Source: JAICTV01 sp035634055 (GTDB lineage: Bacteria > Planctomycetota > Phycisphaerae > Tepidisphaerales > Tepidisphaeraceae). From it: a DNA stretch of 30,556 bases. The notes under the pieces were generated by a model, which did not search any database, was not told where the DNA came from, and saw only the letters and a list, made by a program, of their open reading frames with translations. The DNA lies in assembly GCA_035634055.1 (NCBI GenBank), contig DASQDR010000214.1, positions 1 through 30,556 of the forward strand. The letters run 5' to 3'. Below are positions 6,751-14,975 of the stretch, piece after piece. The first letter of the stretch is position 1; each line of letters starts with the position of its first letter. Position numbers and translations under genes: made by a program.

Positions 6751-6778
6751 AGTATAAATCGGCGTAAAGCGGTGTCAA
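6751..6778 (-). promoter_or_regulatory. sigma70-type promoter of the tRNA-Thr/tuf/secE/nusG operon
   Basis: On the minus strand a perfect TTGACA (6778-6773) is followed by a 16-base spacer and TATACT (6756-6751), five of six matches to the -10 consensus. The expected start is near 6743, giving a leader of about 124 bases before tRNA-Thr. The bases after the -10 are C/G-rich (CTCCGCCC), as in stringently controlled stable-RNA promoters. It is the best promoter match noticed in the window. Confidence 0.85.
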
Positions 6779-6837
6779 TCCGTCCGATGCGGGGAAATCC
6801 ACCCGTCACGCCCCGACGGCACAAGCTTAGTTTTTCC

Positions 6838-6862
6838 CGGCTCGGCGAATCGCCCGGAGCCG
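6838..6862 (-). other. stem-loop 15 bases after the cstA stop
   Basis: CGGCTC/GAGCCG encloses an inner GGCG-AAT-CGCC stem with a two-base bulge. It lies where a cstA terminator would be expected. On the cstA strand it is followed by GGAAAAAC and not a U-tract, so it is not a classical intrinsic terminator. Confidence 0.4.
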
Positions 6863-6877
6863 CGCCGGCTTTAACCT

Positions 6878-8644
6878 TTAGATTGTAGGCTCGACCTTCA
6901 GCGAGGGAAGGATCGGCGCAACGCGCGCCTGCCGCCACACGCGCAGCGCCTCGAACACCACCAGCCCGCCGAGCAGGAACAGCACCGCCGCGATGCACAT
7001 GTTGATCAGCGCGTCGGTCGCGTGGGCGGGGCCGAACTTGCGGTAGAAGCCGACGAAGTTCATCACCAGGGCGGTGGCGGTGCTGACGACCATGAACATC
7101 GCCGGCGCCAGCGCGAACCAGACCGGCCGGCCGGTCCGCCAGAGCCAGACGCTCACGCCCACCAGCGTCAGCGCCGCCAGGAGTTGATTGGACGTACCGA
7201 AGATCACCCAGAAGGTGCGGAACGACCCCGCCGGCGACAGCGCTAGGTACGCCGCCGGCCCGGCCAGGGTGATGAGCGTCGCGACCGCTCCGCCCGCCAG
7301 GCCCTTGAGCCCGGTCATCTCCTGGAGCACGTATCGCCCCAGCCGCGTGCAGACGTCCAGCGTGTCGAACACGAAGCTGCTGAACGCCAGCAGCCCGAAC
7401 CCGACGGCGAACCGCATGTCGATCCCGGCCAGGTGCATGAAGTTGCCGATCCCGCGGGCGTAGATCGCGTCGGGCGTGCCGGCCTTGCTCGACGGCGCCA
7501 TCACCATCACGCAGCTCAGCGCGAACACGGCCACCATCGCTTCCAACAGCATCGCGCCGTAGGCGATGGGCTTGATGTCCGATTCCTTCCGCACCTGCTT
7601 GCTGGTGGTCCCGCTGGCGACGATCGAGTGGAACCCGCTGCACGCGCCGCACGCGATGGTGATGAACAGGAACGGGAAGACCAGCTCGCCGTTGGCGCTC
7701 CACCACCCCTTGAACGCCGGCCACTGGATCGCCAGCGTGCCGGCGCGGTCCCACCCGCCGATCAGGGTGCCGGCGACGCCGAAGAAGAGCGACGCGTAGA
7801 GGAACGTCGCCCCGATCACGCCGCGCGGCTGGAGCAGCATCCACATCGGCGCGATGCTGGCGACGAAGCAGTAGACCAGCAAAGCCTGGTCCCAGGTCTT
7901 GGTCAGCTTCCCCGCGTCCCACCCCTGCGTGTTCATGAACGGCAGCCCGTGTGCCGCCAGCCACGCGGCGATCTCCGGGCTCCTCCAGATCACCAGCGCC
8001 ATCAGCACGACCGACCCGGTCAGCCCCGCCGACCAGTGCAGCTTCGTGTACCGCAGCACGAACCCCAGCATCACGCTGAGCGCGAGGTAAGCGGTCGCGC
8101 CGACCACCACCGCCCCGCCGTTGACGGCGAACGTCGCCGGGCGTCCGCCGATGGTCATGTCGAACGTCTGGAAGCGCGCGAACGTGCCGGCGGTCACGTC
8201 GGCGAAGGCGATGATCACGTAGATCGGGGTGATTCAGACGAACTGCAGGAACGTGGTGTAGGCCGTGCGGCTCATGTGCTCGCGGACGACCTGCGTGATG
8301 CTCGCGGCGCGGTGGCGGATGCTGGCGAACAGGCTGCCGGCGTCGTGCACCCCACCGATCAGGATCGACCCGAGCATGATCCACAGCAGCGCCGGCATCC
8401 ACCCGAAGGCGAGCCCCGCGAGGATCGGCCCGACGACCGGCCCCGCCGCCGCGATCGCCGTGAAGTGACCGCCCAGCACCACCGGCGCGGGCGCGGGGAC
8501 GTAGTCGTTGCCGTCCTCCAGCTCCACCGCCGGCGTCGTGCGCGCCGGATCGACCCCCAGCCAACGAACGATCAGCCGGCCGTACGTCACGTACGCGACG
8601 ATCAGCACGACCGCGCAGACCAGGATCACGGGGAGGATCGTCAT
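6878..8644 (-). pseudogene. cstA: carbon starvation protein A (CstA family transporter), interrupted by in-frame TGA
   Basis: The frame from ATG 8644 (GAAGG seven bases upstream) to TAA 6878 spans 589 codons, normal for the short CstA type. It is uninterrupted apart from one TGA at 8236-8234 (codon 137). The part before the stop has the family N-terminus (VAYVTYGRLIVRWLGVDPARTTPAVEL, DGNDYVPAPAPVVLGGHF, IAAAGPVVGPILAG, SILIGGVHDAGSL). The part after it resumes at once with ITPIYVIIAFADVTAGTF and continues through FPFLFITIACGACSGFHSIVASGTTSKQV and ten or more membrane helices. CstA proteins are inner-membrane importers of peptides or pyruvate. No frameshift is needed: one base change would restore the frame. 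As written, the gene gives a 136-residue fragment, with a possible GTG restart at 8218. It could be a true nonsense mutation, a sequencing error or a recoded codon. Confidence 0.9.
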
Positions 8645-8824
8645 CGGTTGCCTTCTATCCTGGCTAGAGCGCCTCGCGCGGGCGTTGGCGCGCGGCGGGC
8701 GGTACGAGGAGCGGCGGGCGCAGCGAGCGCTCGGGCCAAGACGCTCGAGCCGGATCAAAATACCCCACCCGCTCCGGCGGGAATGATACTTTTCGCCGCT
8801 GCTGAAAACGAGTATCAGCGGTTC

Positions 8825-9805
8825 ATGCCCGACCCGCTGACCATCTGGTCCAACACCAAGCTGCCCGACGACCTGCTGGATCGCCTGCAGCGTTCAATCG
8901 CGCCGCACCGGATCGTCCAGCCGGCCAATGCCACCGCCAACAACCTTGCCGGCGCGCCGCGCGACCCGCAACTGGACCGGGCGGACGTGGCGCTCGGGCA
9001 GCCCGACCCGGATCAGGTAATGGGCAACGCCCGGCTGAAGTGGGTGCAGCTCACCACCGCCGGCTACACGCGCTACGACGCGCCGGCGTTCCGCGAGGCC
9101 GTCAAGCGTAACGGCACGATCGTCTGCAACGCGTCGTCCATTTACGCCGAGCCGTGCGCCCAGCACGCGCTGGCGATGATGCTCGCGCTGGCGCGGCGGC
9201 TGCCGCAGGCGCTGGAGAACCAGCGCGGCGGGCGCGAGTGGCCCTACCTGCCGCTGCGCTCGGAATCGCGCTTGCTCAACGGGCAGACGGTGCTGCTCGT
9301 CGGCTACGGCGCGATCGCGCGGCGCCTGGCGGAGCTGCTGGCGCCGATGCGGATGAACGTGATCGGCTTCCGCCGCCACCCGCGCGGCGACGAGGCGGGC
9401 GTGCGCGTGCTGGCGGTGACGGAGCTGGACGACTGGCTCCCGCGCGGCGACCACGTGGTCAACATCCTGCCGCTGAGCCGCCAGACCGAGCTGTTCTTCA
9501 ACGCCACGCGCCTGGCGAAGCTCAAGCGCACCGCCTGCTACTACAACATCGGCCGCGGCTCGACCAACGACGAGTACGCCCTGTGGACCGCGCTGGAGAC
9601 CCGCCATTTCGCCGCCGCCTACATCGACGCCACGATGGCCGAGCCGCTCCCGCCGGACGATCCGCTGTGGTCCGCGCCCAACTGCTACATCACTCCGCAC
9701 ACCGCCGGCGGGCACGACGACGAATTCGCGCGGCACGTGGAGATGTTCATCGAAAACCTCAGGCGACTTCAGGCGGGCGAGGAGTTGATCGATCGGATCA
9801 TGTGA
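8825..9805 (+). CDS. D-isomer-specific 2-hydroxyacid dehydrogenase family protein
   Basis: 326 residues from ATG 8825. An ATG at 8783 in the same frame would add 14 residues. The NAD-binding motif is VLLVGYGAIARRLAELL (about 157-173): GxGxxA, with Ala where most relatives have the third Gly. Downstream are Arg in NIGRGSTNDEYAL (about 244), Glu in MAEPLPPDDPLW (about 273) and the catalytic His in TPHTAGG (about 292), so the Arg/Glu/His set is complete. The N-terminal catalytic domain includes LKWVQLTTAGYTRYD. Such enzymes reduce 2-keto acids to D-2-hydroxyacids; the substrate is not evident. It stands alone, divergent from cstA and convergent with the beta-helix gene. The 180-base spacer to cstA shows no clear promoter. 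Confidence 0.92.
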   Translation: MPDPLTIWSNTKLPDDLLDRLQRSIAPHRIVQPANATANNLAGAPRDPQLDRADVALGQPDPDQVMGNARLKWVQLTTAGYTRYDAPAFREAVKRNGTIVCNASSIYAEPCAQHALAMMLALARRLPQALENQRGGREWPYLPLRSESRLLNGQTVLLVGYGAIARRLAELLAPMRMNVIGFRRHPRGDEAGVRVLAVTELDDWLPRGDHVVNILPLSRQTELFFNATRLAKLKRTACYYNIGRGSTNDEYALWTALETRHFAAAYIDATMAEPLPPDDPLWSAPNCYITPHTAGGHDDEFARHVEMFIENLRRLQAGEELIDRIM

Positions 9806-9806
9806 C

Positions 9807-10016
9807 GACGCCCGCGCGGTGAGCTGGCAGCCGGGCGTCCCTCGCGTTCCTGCGGGTTGACGTAGCTGCGGGCGTAAGCGCGCGGTCCGTTCTGAAGTCC
9901 GGAAAGGGTTCGCCTTCCCGAGATCCCTCGCGAGTACGCTTCGGGATGACAGGGTTGACCGCGAGCTTCGACCCGTGCGCCGCCGGCGGAGAACGGGCTG
10001 CCCGTGCGGCGGGTCG
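9807..10016. terminator. possible terminator region between convergent genes
   Basis: This spacer separates the dehydrogenase (+) from the beta-helix gene (-). GACGCCCG (9807-9814) and CGGGCGTC (9832-9839) form an 8-bp inverted repeat right after the dehydrogenase stop. CGACCCG (9969-9975) and CGGGTCG (10010-10016) flank the other gene's stop. Neither has a U-tract, so function as intrinsic terminators is uncertain. I see no gene in the spacer. Confidence 0.35.
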
Positions 10017-10017
10017 A

Positions 10018-12129
10018 TCAGAAGAACTCCGCCGCGCCGACATCGCGTCGCGGGCCGGCGGGGACGCGGCCGAAGTAGTCGACCGTGCTGGGCTCGTAAC
10101 CCTTGAAGTTGCTGGTGACCGTCACGGCCGCGTCGATCAGCGGCGACGTCGAGAGCAGCGCGTACTGCGTGAGGGTCGTCAGCTTGTACCCGCTGCCCAG
10201 CGTTCCGCCGCTGCCCGGGGCATTGAGGTGCGGGTCGGCGACGAGGCCGGTGGGGTTGGACGCGCCGTCGATCTCGCGCCCGCCGCCGGTGCGCCACGCT
10301 TCCAGCGAGTTGTAGCTCGCGCCGTTCCAGCGGAACTTCATCGCGCCGGTGGGGTTGTAGTAGACGTTGCCGTTGAACTGCGTGAAGGCGGCGGCCTTGT
10401 CGCCGTCGACGGCGGCGACGTTGCCGGTGACGTAGAAGATGTTGTTCCGCACGCTCACGCCGGTGCCGCTGTGCTTCAGGCGGATGCCCGCCTGCGAGCC
10501 GCCCTTGCCGGAGGGGGTCATGTAGACGGTGTTGTGCTCGATGACGACGTTGTACGGCCCCGGCGCGCCGCTGAGGGTGATGCCGCCGTAGCTGTTCTTG
10601 CGGCCGTCGTTCTGGCTGATGTTGTTGCGGACGATGTTCCGCCCCCACGCGCGCCCGCCGGTGAACTGCCCGAGCAGGTAGCCCGCGCCGTCGTTGTCGT
10701 GCGAGTAGTTGTTCTGCATGACCGACTGCGTCACGCCGCTGTCGAAGTCGAACCCCGCGCCGTCGCGCGACGAGCCGGTCTTGTTGGAGTAGCTCTCGCT
10801 GTAGTGCAGCGTGATCTTCGACGAATCGAACGCCCAGATCCCGATCGGCCCGCCCGCCTCGCTGGTGTTGAGCGCGCCGTTGTGGTGCGCGACGCAGCGC
10901 TCGGCCGTGCCCATGAAGGTGTCGCTGAGCAGGATGCCGCTGCCGGTGTTCTGCCCCTTATCGGGGATTCCGCTGTTGGAGTAGACCTTGCAGCGGGCGA
11001 CGAAGACCTTCTCGTTGGCGTAGAGGGTGGAATCCCTGTCGAACTCGCCGCGCGAGGTGATGCCGACGTCGCCGTTGCCGCGGACGATCGAATCCGTGAA
11101 CAGGGCCAGGCGGTAGCCGCTCTTGGCCGCCCACCCGCCGACGCGGATGCCCGCCCATTGGAAGCCGGAGATGTCGCACTTCTCGACGGTGACGAACTCC
11201 AGCTTGGAGTTGTCGCTGCGGGTGTTGGCGTACTCGACGCCGACGCCGACGTTGCCGCCGGTCCCCTCGACGGAGTTCCACGACCCGACGAAGTTCAGGT
11301 TCATGATGCGCACGCCGGCCACGTTGCCGCCCCAGAAGCCGATGCCGTCGCCGGCGGCGATGGTCGCCTTGCCGGCGCCGTAGGAGCCGACGATGACCGG
11401 GTCGATCGTCGAGCCGGAATCGGTGTCGTCGAAGACGATGCCGTTGGGGAGCGACTGGAGGACGAAGTCGTCTGCGTAGAGCGCGGAGGTGTCGCCGGCG
11501 CCGCGGGTGACCCAGAGCGTCGCCTGGTCGAACGCCGGCGGCGCAACGAAGGCCCAGTCGGTCTCGGCCCAGGTGGTGTTGCGGAAGCCGCGGTAAAACT
11601 GCGCGACCTGCTGCCCGCCGAGCGAGAAGGTGATGCCGACCCGGCGGATGGCGCCGCCCGGCGCGTCCACCTTGGTCCAGGCACCCATCTTGTACGCCTG
11701 CCCCGCCTTCAGCGACGCCGTGACGTCCTGCGCCCGGGCGGCCGGCCCGGAGCCCTTGAGTACGAGCGCGCTGCCGACGCCGGTGCGATCGGTGGTGATC
11801 GACGCATTGCCGGCCGCGGTGCCCATGGTGTCGGCCCAGGCATCGAGCCCGGCGTCGAACGAAGCGTTGGCGACCACATTGGCGCCGGCCGTGCCCTGGG
11901 CGGAGAAGGTCTGCCCGCCCTCGAACAAGAGCCGGTCGCCCGGCCCCCAGTTGCGACCGTTGGCGCGGTCGATCGTCCGCCACGCCGTCTCCGGCGTGCG
12001 CCCGTCGGCCTGGTCGCTGCCGGTAGCGCTGACGTAATACGTCGCCGCCAACAGCCGGCGGCACTCGAGCGGTTCGATCAAAACAACAGCCCCCAAAGCA
12101 ACGGCCCCGGTGCGCGTACGGATCACCAT
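10018..12129 (-). CDS. secreted right-handed beta-helix protein with inserted CBM-like domain
   Basis: 703 residues from ATG 12129 (GGAG three bases upstream). The N-terminus has EPLECRRLLAATYYVSATGSD, like the LEPR-XLL motif near the start of many large planctomycete exported proteins. TYYVSATGSDQADG to WGPGDRLLFEGGQTF is the typical opening of pectate-lyase-like beta-helices. Residues about 60-205 (NASFDAGLDAWADT, VLKGSGPAARAQDV, AGQAYKMGAWTKV, ALYADDFVLQS) look like a CBM4/9-type jelly roll. Beta-helix repeats then run to the end (VIVGSYGAGKATIAAGDG, NVVIEHNTVYMTPSG, VRNNIFYVTGNV), closing with RRDVGAAEFF. It may bind or cleave a pectic or other plant polysaccharide. No catalytic residues could be assigned, so it may be a lyase, hydrolase or binding protein. 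The frame stays open further upstream, but the LEPR-like start is preferred. Confidence 0.82.
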   Translation of the reverse strand: MVIRTRTGAVALGAVVLIEPLECRRLLAATYYVSATGSDQADGRTPETAWRTIDRANGRNWGPGDRLLFEGGQTFSAQGTAGANVVANASFDAGLDAWADTMGTAAGNASITTDRTGVGSALVLKGSGPAARAQDVTASLKAGQAYKMGAWTKVDAPGGAIRRVGITFSLGGQQVAQFYRGFRNTTWAETDWAFVAPPAFDQATLWVTRGAGDTSALYADDFVLQSLPNGIVFDDTDSGSTIDPVIVGSYGAGKATIAAGDGIGFWGGNVAGVRIMNLNFVGSWNSVEGTGGNVGVGVEYANTRSDNSKLEFVTVEKCDISGFQWAGIRVGGWAAKSGYRLALFTDSIVRGNGDVGITSRGEFDRDSTLYANEKVFVARCKVYSNSGIPDKGQNTGSGILLSDTFMGTAERCVAHHNGALNTSEAGGPIGIWAFDSSKITLHYSESYSNKTGSSRDGAGFDFDSGVTQSVMQNNYSHDNDGAGYLLGQFTGGRAWGRNIVRNNISQNDGRKNSYGGITLSGAPGPYNVVIEHNTVYMTPSGKGGSQAGIRLKHSGTGVSVRNNIFYVTGNVAAVDGDKAAAFTQFNGNVYYNPTGAMKFRWNGASYNSLEAWRTGGGREIDGASNPTGLVADPHLNAPGSGGTLGSGYKLTTLTQYALLSTSPLIDAAVTVTSNFKGYEPSTVDYFGRVPAGPRRDVGAAEFF

Positions 12130-12349
12130 TGTCTCCAGCAATACCCGCGACCCGCCGCGGCCGGCAACGGGGTTTCTACGCCACGACAGACGCCGCTGGT
12201 GCGTCACCTCACACATCAATTGAAGTCGAAGCGGCTCAGCGTCACCGCCTGCAGCCCGGCGAAAAGGCGCGTCCTGCCCGCGCCGGCCGTTTGGCAGACC
12301 GGCCTCTGACTTTCCGTTGCCACCGGGTTCGTTAAGATGCCCGCTAACC

Positions 12350-13882
12350 ATGGCCAACCAGCTCACCATCAACGCGGACCAGGGCAAGACCGTCATCTCG
12401 CGGCACATTTACGGGCACTTCGCCGAGCACCTCGGGCGGTGCATCTACGAGGGGCTCTGGGTCGGGGAGGACTCGCCCATCGCCAACACGCGCGGGTTCC
12501 GCAAGGACGTGATCGACGCGCTGTCGCAGATCCACATCCCCAACCTGCGCTGGCCGGGCGGGTGCTTTGCCGACACGTACCACTGGATGGACGGGATCGG
12601 CCCGCGCGAGAAGCGGCCGAGCATCATCAACATCCACTGGGGCGGCACCGTTGAGAACAACCACGTCGGCACGCACGAGTTCTTCGACCTCGCCGGGCAG
12701 CTCGGGTGCGAGCCCTACGTCTGCGGCAACGTCGGCAGCGGCACGGTGCGCGAGATGGCCGAGTGGCTGGAGTACATCACCATGCCCGCGCAGAGCCCGA
12801 TGGCGGACCTGCGGCGAAAGAACGGGCGAGACAAGCCGTGGCCGGTGAAGTACTGGGCCGTCGGCAACGAGAACTGGGGCTGCGGCGGGCGGATGCGCGC
12901 GGAGTACTACGCGGACCTTTACCGCCAGTACTCGGTTTACTGCCGGCACTTCACGCCGGGGCAGAAGCTTTACAAGATCGCCTGCGGGTTCGATGAGCCG
13001 TGGAACCAGATCCTGCTCGACCGCGCGCACCAGTTCATCGACGGGCTGAGCGTCCACTACTACACGCTGCCGGGCACGTGGGAGAAGAAGGGCTCGGCGA
13101 CGAAGTTCGACGAGCGCGAGTGGGTGACGACCGTGAAGAAGGCGGCCGCGATCGACGGCTTCATCCGCCGCAACGCCGGCATTATGGACCGCTTCGACCC
13201 GAAGAAGCGCATCGGCATGATCATGGACGAGTGGGGCACGTGGTACGACGTGGAGCCGGGCACCAACCCCGGCTTCCTCTACCAGCAGAACACCGTGCGC
13301 GACGCGGTGGTGGCGGGGCTGAGCCTGAACATCCTCAACAGCCACGCCGACCGCGTCCACATGGCCAACATCGCGCAGACGGTTAACGTCCTCCAGGCGA
13401 TGGCGCTGACCGAGGGAGCGAAGATGCTCCTCACGCCGACGTACCACGTGTTCGATCTGTACAAGGTCCACCAGGGGGCGACGCTGGTGCCGACGCACGT
13501 GTCGGCGGCGGACTACGACATGCCGGGCGCCGATCGCCCCACCATCCACGGCCCGGGGGCGGGTCAGCCGGCGGAGGACATCCGCGCGGCCATCCCGCAG
13601 ATCAGCGCGTCGGCCTCGCGCGACGAGAAGTCCAGGAAGCTCAACGTTTCGATCGTCAACCTGCACCACGATCAGGCGGCCACGCTCGCCGTCGACGTGC
13701 GCGGGCGCGACGTCACGGACGTCAGCGGGCGGATCGTCGCCGGGCCGGCCATGAACGCGATGAACACTTTTGACAAGCCCGACCTGGTCAAAGCGCAGGT
13801 GTTCGACGCGTTCAAGGTGGCCAAGACGGGCATCACCGTTGAGCTGCCGGCGCGGTCGGTGGTCGTGCTGGAGCTGGCGTGA
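12350..13882 (+). CDS. alpha-N-arabinofuranosidase (GH51), intracellular type
   Basis: 510 residues from ATG 12350. No signal peptide, as usual for GH51. Landmarks are SRHIYGHFAEHLGRCIYEGLW, LRWPGGCFADTYHW, the acid/base Glu in YWAVGNENWGCGG (about 174) and the nucleophile Glu in IMDEWGTWYDVE (about 294). The C-terminal beta domain carries VVVLELA. The enzyme removes alpha-L-arabinofuranosyl residues from arabinan, arabinoxylan or their oligomers in the cytoplasm. No strong Shine-Dalgarno sequence precedes the ATG. The 220-base region shared with the divergent beta-helix gene shows only a weak TAAGAT -10-like hexamer at 12333-12338. The product, L-arabinose, could feed an isomerase such as the one at 865-2313 (inference). 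Confidence 0.95.
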   Translation: MANQLTINADQGKTVISRHIYGHFAEHLGRCIYEGLWVGEDSPIANTRGFRKDVIDALSQIHIPNLRWPGGCFADTYHWMDGIGPREKRPSIINIHWGGTVENNHVGTHEFFDLAGQLGCEPYVCGNVGSGTVREMAEWLEYITMPAQSPMADLRRKNGRDKPWPVKYWAVGNENWGCGGRMRAEYYADLYRQYSVYCRHFTPGQKLYKIACGFDEPWNQILLDRAHQFIDGLSVHYYTLPGTWEKKGSATKFDEREWVTTVKKAAAIDGFIRRNAGIMDRFDPKKRIGMIMDEWGTWYDVEPGTNPGFLYQQNTVRDAVVAGLSLNILNSHADRVHMANIAQTVNVLQAMALTEGAKMLLTPTYHVFDLYKVHQGATLVPTHVSAADYDMPGADRPTIHGPGAGQPAEDIRAAIPQISASASRDEKSRKLNVSIVNLHHDQAATLAVDVRGRDVTDVSGRIVAGPAMNAMNTFDKPDLVKAQVFDAFKVAKTGITVELPARSVVVLELA

Positions 13883-14166
13883 TGGGCGGCGGTGGAGATC
13901 AAGGGGCGTCGGCCGACTGCAAGGGATGCAGCGCGAGCGTCCGCCTGGCGGCGGGCGAGGTGGAGCGGCTGGTTGCGGATTATCTGCGCGGCGTGCCCGA
14001 TGCCGCCCTCACCGACGACAATCGCGCGGCCGCGCGGCTGGCGGCCTGCCGGGCGTGCCCGGACCTTCAGTATGGCACCACCTGCCGCCACTGCGGCTGT
14101 TTGGTCGAGGTAAGGGTTCGCCTGAGCGACAAAAGTTGCGCGTCGGTGACGCCGAGATGGACGTGA
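13882..14166 (+). CDS. small cysteine-rich (zinc-ribbon-like) protein, DUF6171-like
   Basis: 94 residues. The ATG shares one base with the arabinofuranosidase stop (TGATG), so translation is probably coupled. Cysteines appear as DCKGC near the N-terminus, then ACRACPDLQYGTTCRHCGCLVEVRVRL and SCASVTPRW at the end. The pattern CxxCP, TCxxCGC, Cx5-6W recalls the DUF6171 family of putative metal-binding proteins (from memory). Its C-terminal motif normally reads SCP before the Trp, so here a Pro is Ala. Function is unknown. Pairing with a GH51 gene looks incidental, and no partner is obvious. Confidence 0.7.
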   Translation: MGGGGDQGASADCKGCSASVRLAAGEVERLVADYLRGVPDAALTDDNRAAARLAACRACPDLQYGTTCRHCGCLVEVRVRLSDKSCASVTPRWT

Positions 14167-14509
14167 CGTCCGGTGCGCGGCAGGCGGTCGTGCGGGCCGA
14201 CGCCGCCGCCTCGCCGGCGCCGGCGAGAGCGCTCATTTCAGAATGCTGCGCGACTGCGATAGCGGATGCATTGCCGGCCCGCGATCCGTCGCCTGTACGT
14301 TTCGTGGATGACCTGTCTCCCGCCCGCGACGCTACCTTCAGCGGCGCGGTGCTCCGGTTCCTGCGGCCGCACAAACGACGCAGGGGCGGGCCTGAGTGCC
14401 CGCCCGCATCCTTTGAGGGATACGAGCAGACACAGAGGCCCGCCCCTGCGCCGTGAGAGTTACTTGAAATTCGTGCGGCCGGCCGAGCCTGCGCGGCACG
14501 GGCTGATTT
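14167..14509. other. gene-free spacer
   Basis: 343 bases between the Cys-rich protein (+) and the small acidic ORF (-), two convergent genes. No frame has gene-like codon use or a recognisable product. The notable content is the nested hairpin element at 14379-14450 and an 11-base match GGCACGGGCTG at 14495-14505, shared with the palindrome at 30345-30355. Confidence 0.6.
14379..14450. repeat. nested inverted repeat with two competing stems
   Basis: CGCAGGGGCGGGCCT (14379-14393) pairs perfectly over 15 bases with AGGCCCGCCCCTGCG (14436-14450) around a 42-base loop. Part of the left arm, GGGCGGGC (14384-14391), can instead pair with GCCCGCCC (14398-14405) across a six-base loop. The two folds exclude each other. 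No U-tract follows on either strand. It may be a bidirectional transcription barrier between convergent genes or a dispersed palindromic repeat. Confidence 0.75.
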
Positions 14510-14719
14510 CTACCGCAGGCACTCCTTTTCGACTTGCCGACGGTACTGCTCGACCACTTCCTCTTCCTCGTCGCCGAGCACGTCGAGCAGCTTTCCGCCG
14601 CGGAGCAGGGCCGCGAGCTGCTCGTCGTCTTCGCCTTCGATCTGCTCCTTGATCACCTGCGGGTCGATCTCGGGATCGTCAAATGCCACCAGGACGAGAA
14701 TCCATTTTTTGTTCATCAT
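14510..14719 (-). CDS. small acidic protein of unknown function
   Basis: 69 residues starting MMNKKWILVLVAFDDPEIDP and rich in Glu/Asp (EGEDDEQ, GDEEEEVVEQ), ending RRQVEKECLR. AAGG lies six bases before the first ATG; a second ATG follows directly. The strongly acidic, Leu/Val-spaced sequence suggests a soluble helical protein. I do not recognise the family. It lies downstream of the efflux operon on the same strand, 256 bases after the TolC-like gene, with its own hairpin leader. Expression as a separate unit seems likely. Confidence 0.6.
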   Translation of the reverse strand: MMNKKWILVLVAFDDPEIDPQVIKEQIEGEDDEQLAALLRGGKLLDVLGDEEEEVVEQYRRQVEKECLR

Positions 14720-14740
14720 CTCTCGCCTTGCCCGGGGTGG

Positions 14741-14761
14741 GACGCCCAACATATGGGCGTC
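14741..14761. promoter_or_regulatory. 7-bp inverted repeat in leader of the small acidic ORF
   Basis: GACGCCC (14741-14747) and GGGCGTC (14755-14761) are perfect complements separated by AACATAT. The element lies 22 bases upstream of the ATG. It could be an mRNA hairpin or a dimer-binding site. No convincing promoter was found beside it. Confidence 0.45.
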
Positions 14762-14975
14762 TGCGCCCCGTAAATCCCACGCTGGATGGTAGGAGCAAAG
14801 TTCGGGCCAGACGAATCGGTGGCCACGGGTGAAGCGGGGTCAGCCCCGGCGGGCGCGGGACTGCCCGGAGAAGTGGCAGCGGACGTGGCAGCAGGCCGAT
14901 TCACGCGGGCGCCTCCGGGCGGGTGCGCGACGTCGCGGCCCGCCCTGCTGGAGTCGGCGTTCGCGGCGGCCGCCT

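Noticed and set aside
6838..6862. Classical intrinsic terminator for cstA
   Set aside because: The stem is good but is followed by A residues, not U residues, on the cstA strand.
8234..8236. Genome-wide reading of TGA as Trp
   Set aside because: TGA closes several normal genes here and the tRNA-Trp has anticodon CCA with G at position 24, so only a local event is considered.
8234..8236. Selenocysteine codon in CstA
   Set aside because: The position is inside a membrane segment with no redox motif, and no SECIS-like hairpin was recognised immediately downstream.
6396..8564. Long minus-strand frame overlapping cstA, tRNA-Thr and the tuf start
   Set aside because: It is Arg/Ala/Gly-rich, shifted relative to cstA and runs through a tRNA gene; a shadow of the true cstA frame.
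12130..12349. Clear promoters in the beta-helix/GH51 divergent region
   Set aside because: Only isolated -10-like hexamers (for example TAAGAT at 12333) without matching -35 boxes were found.
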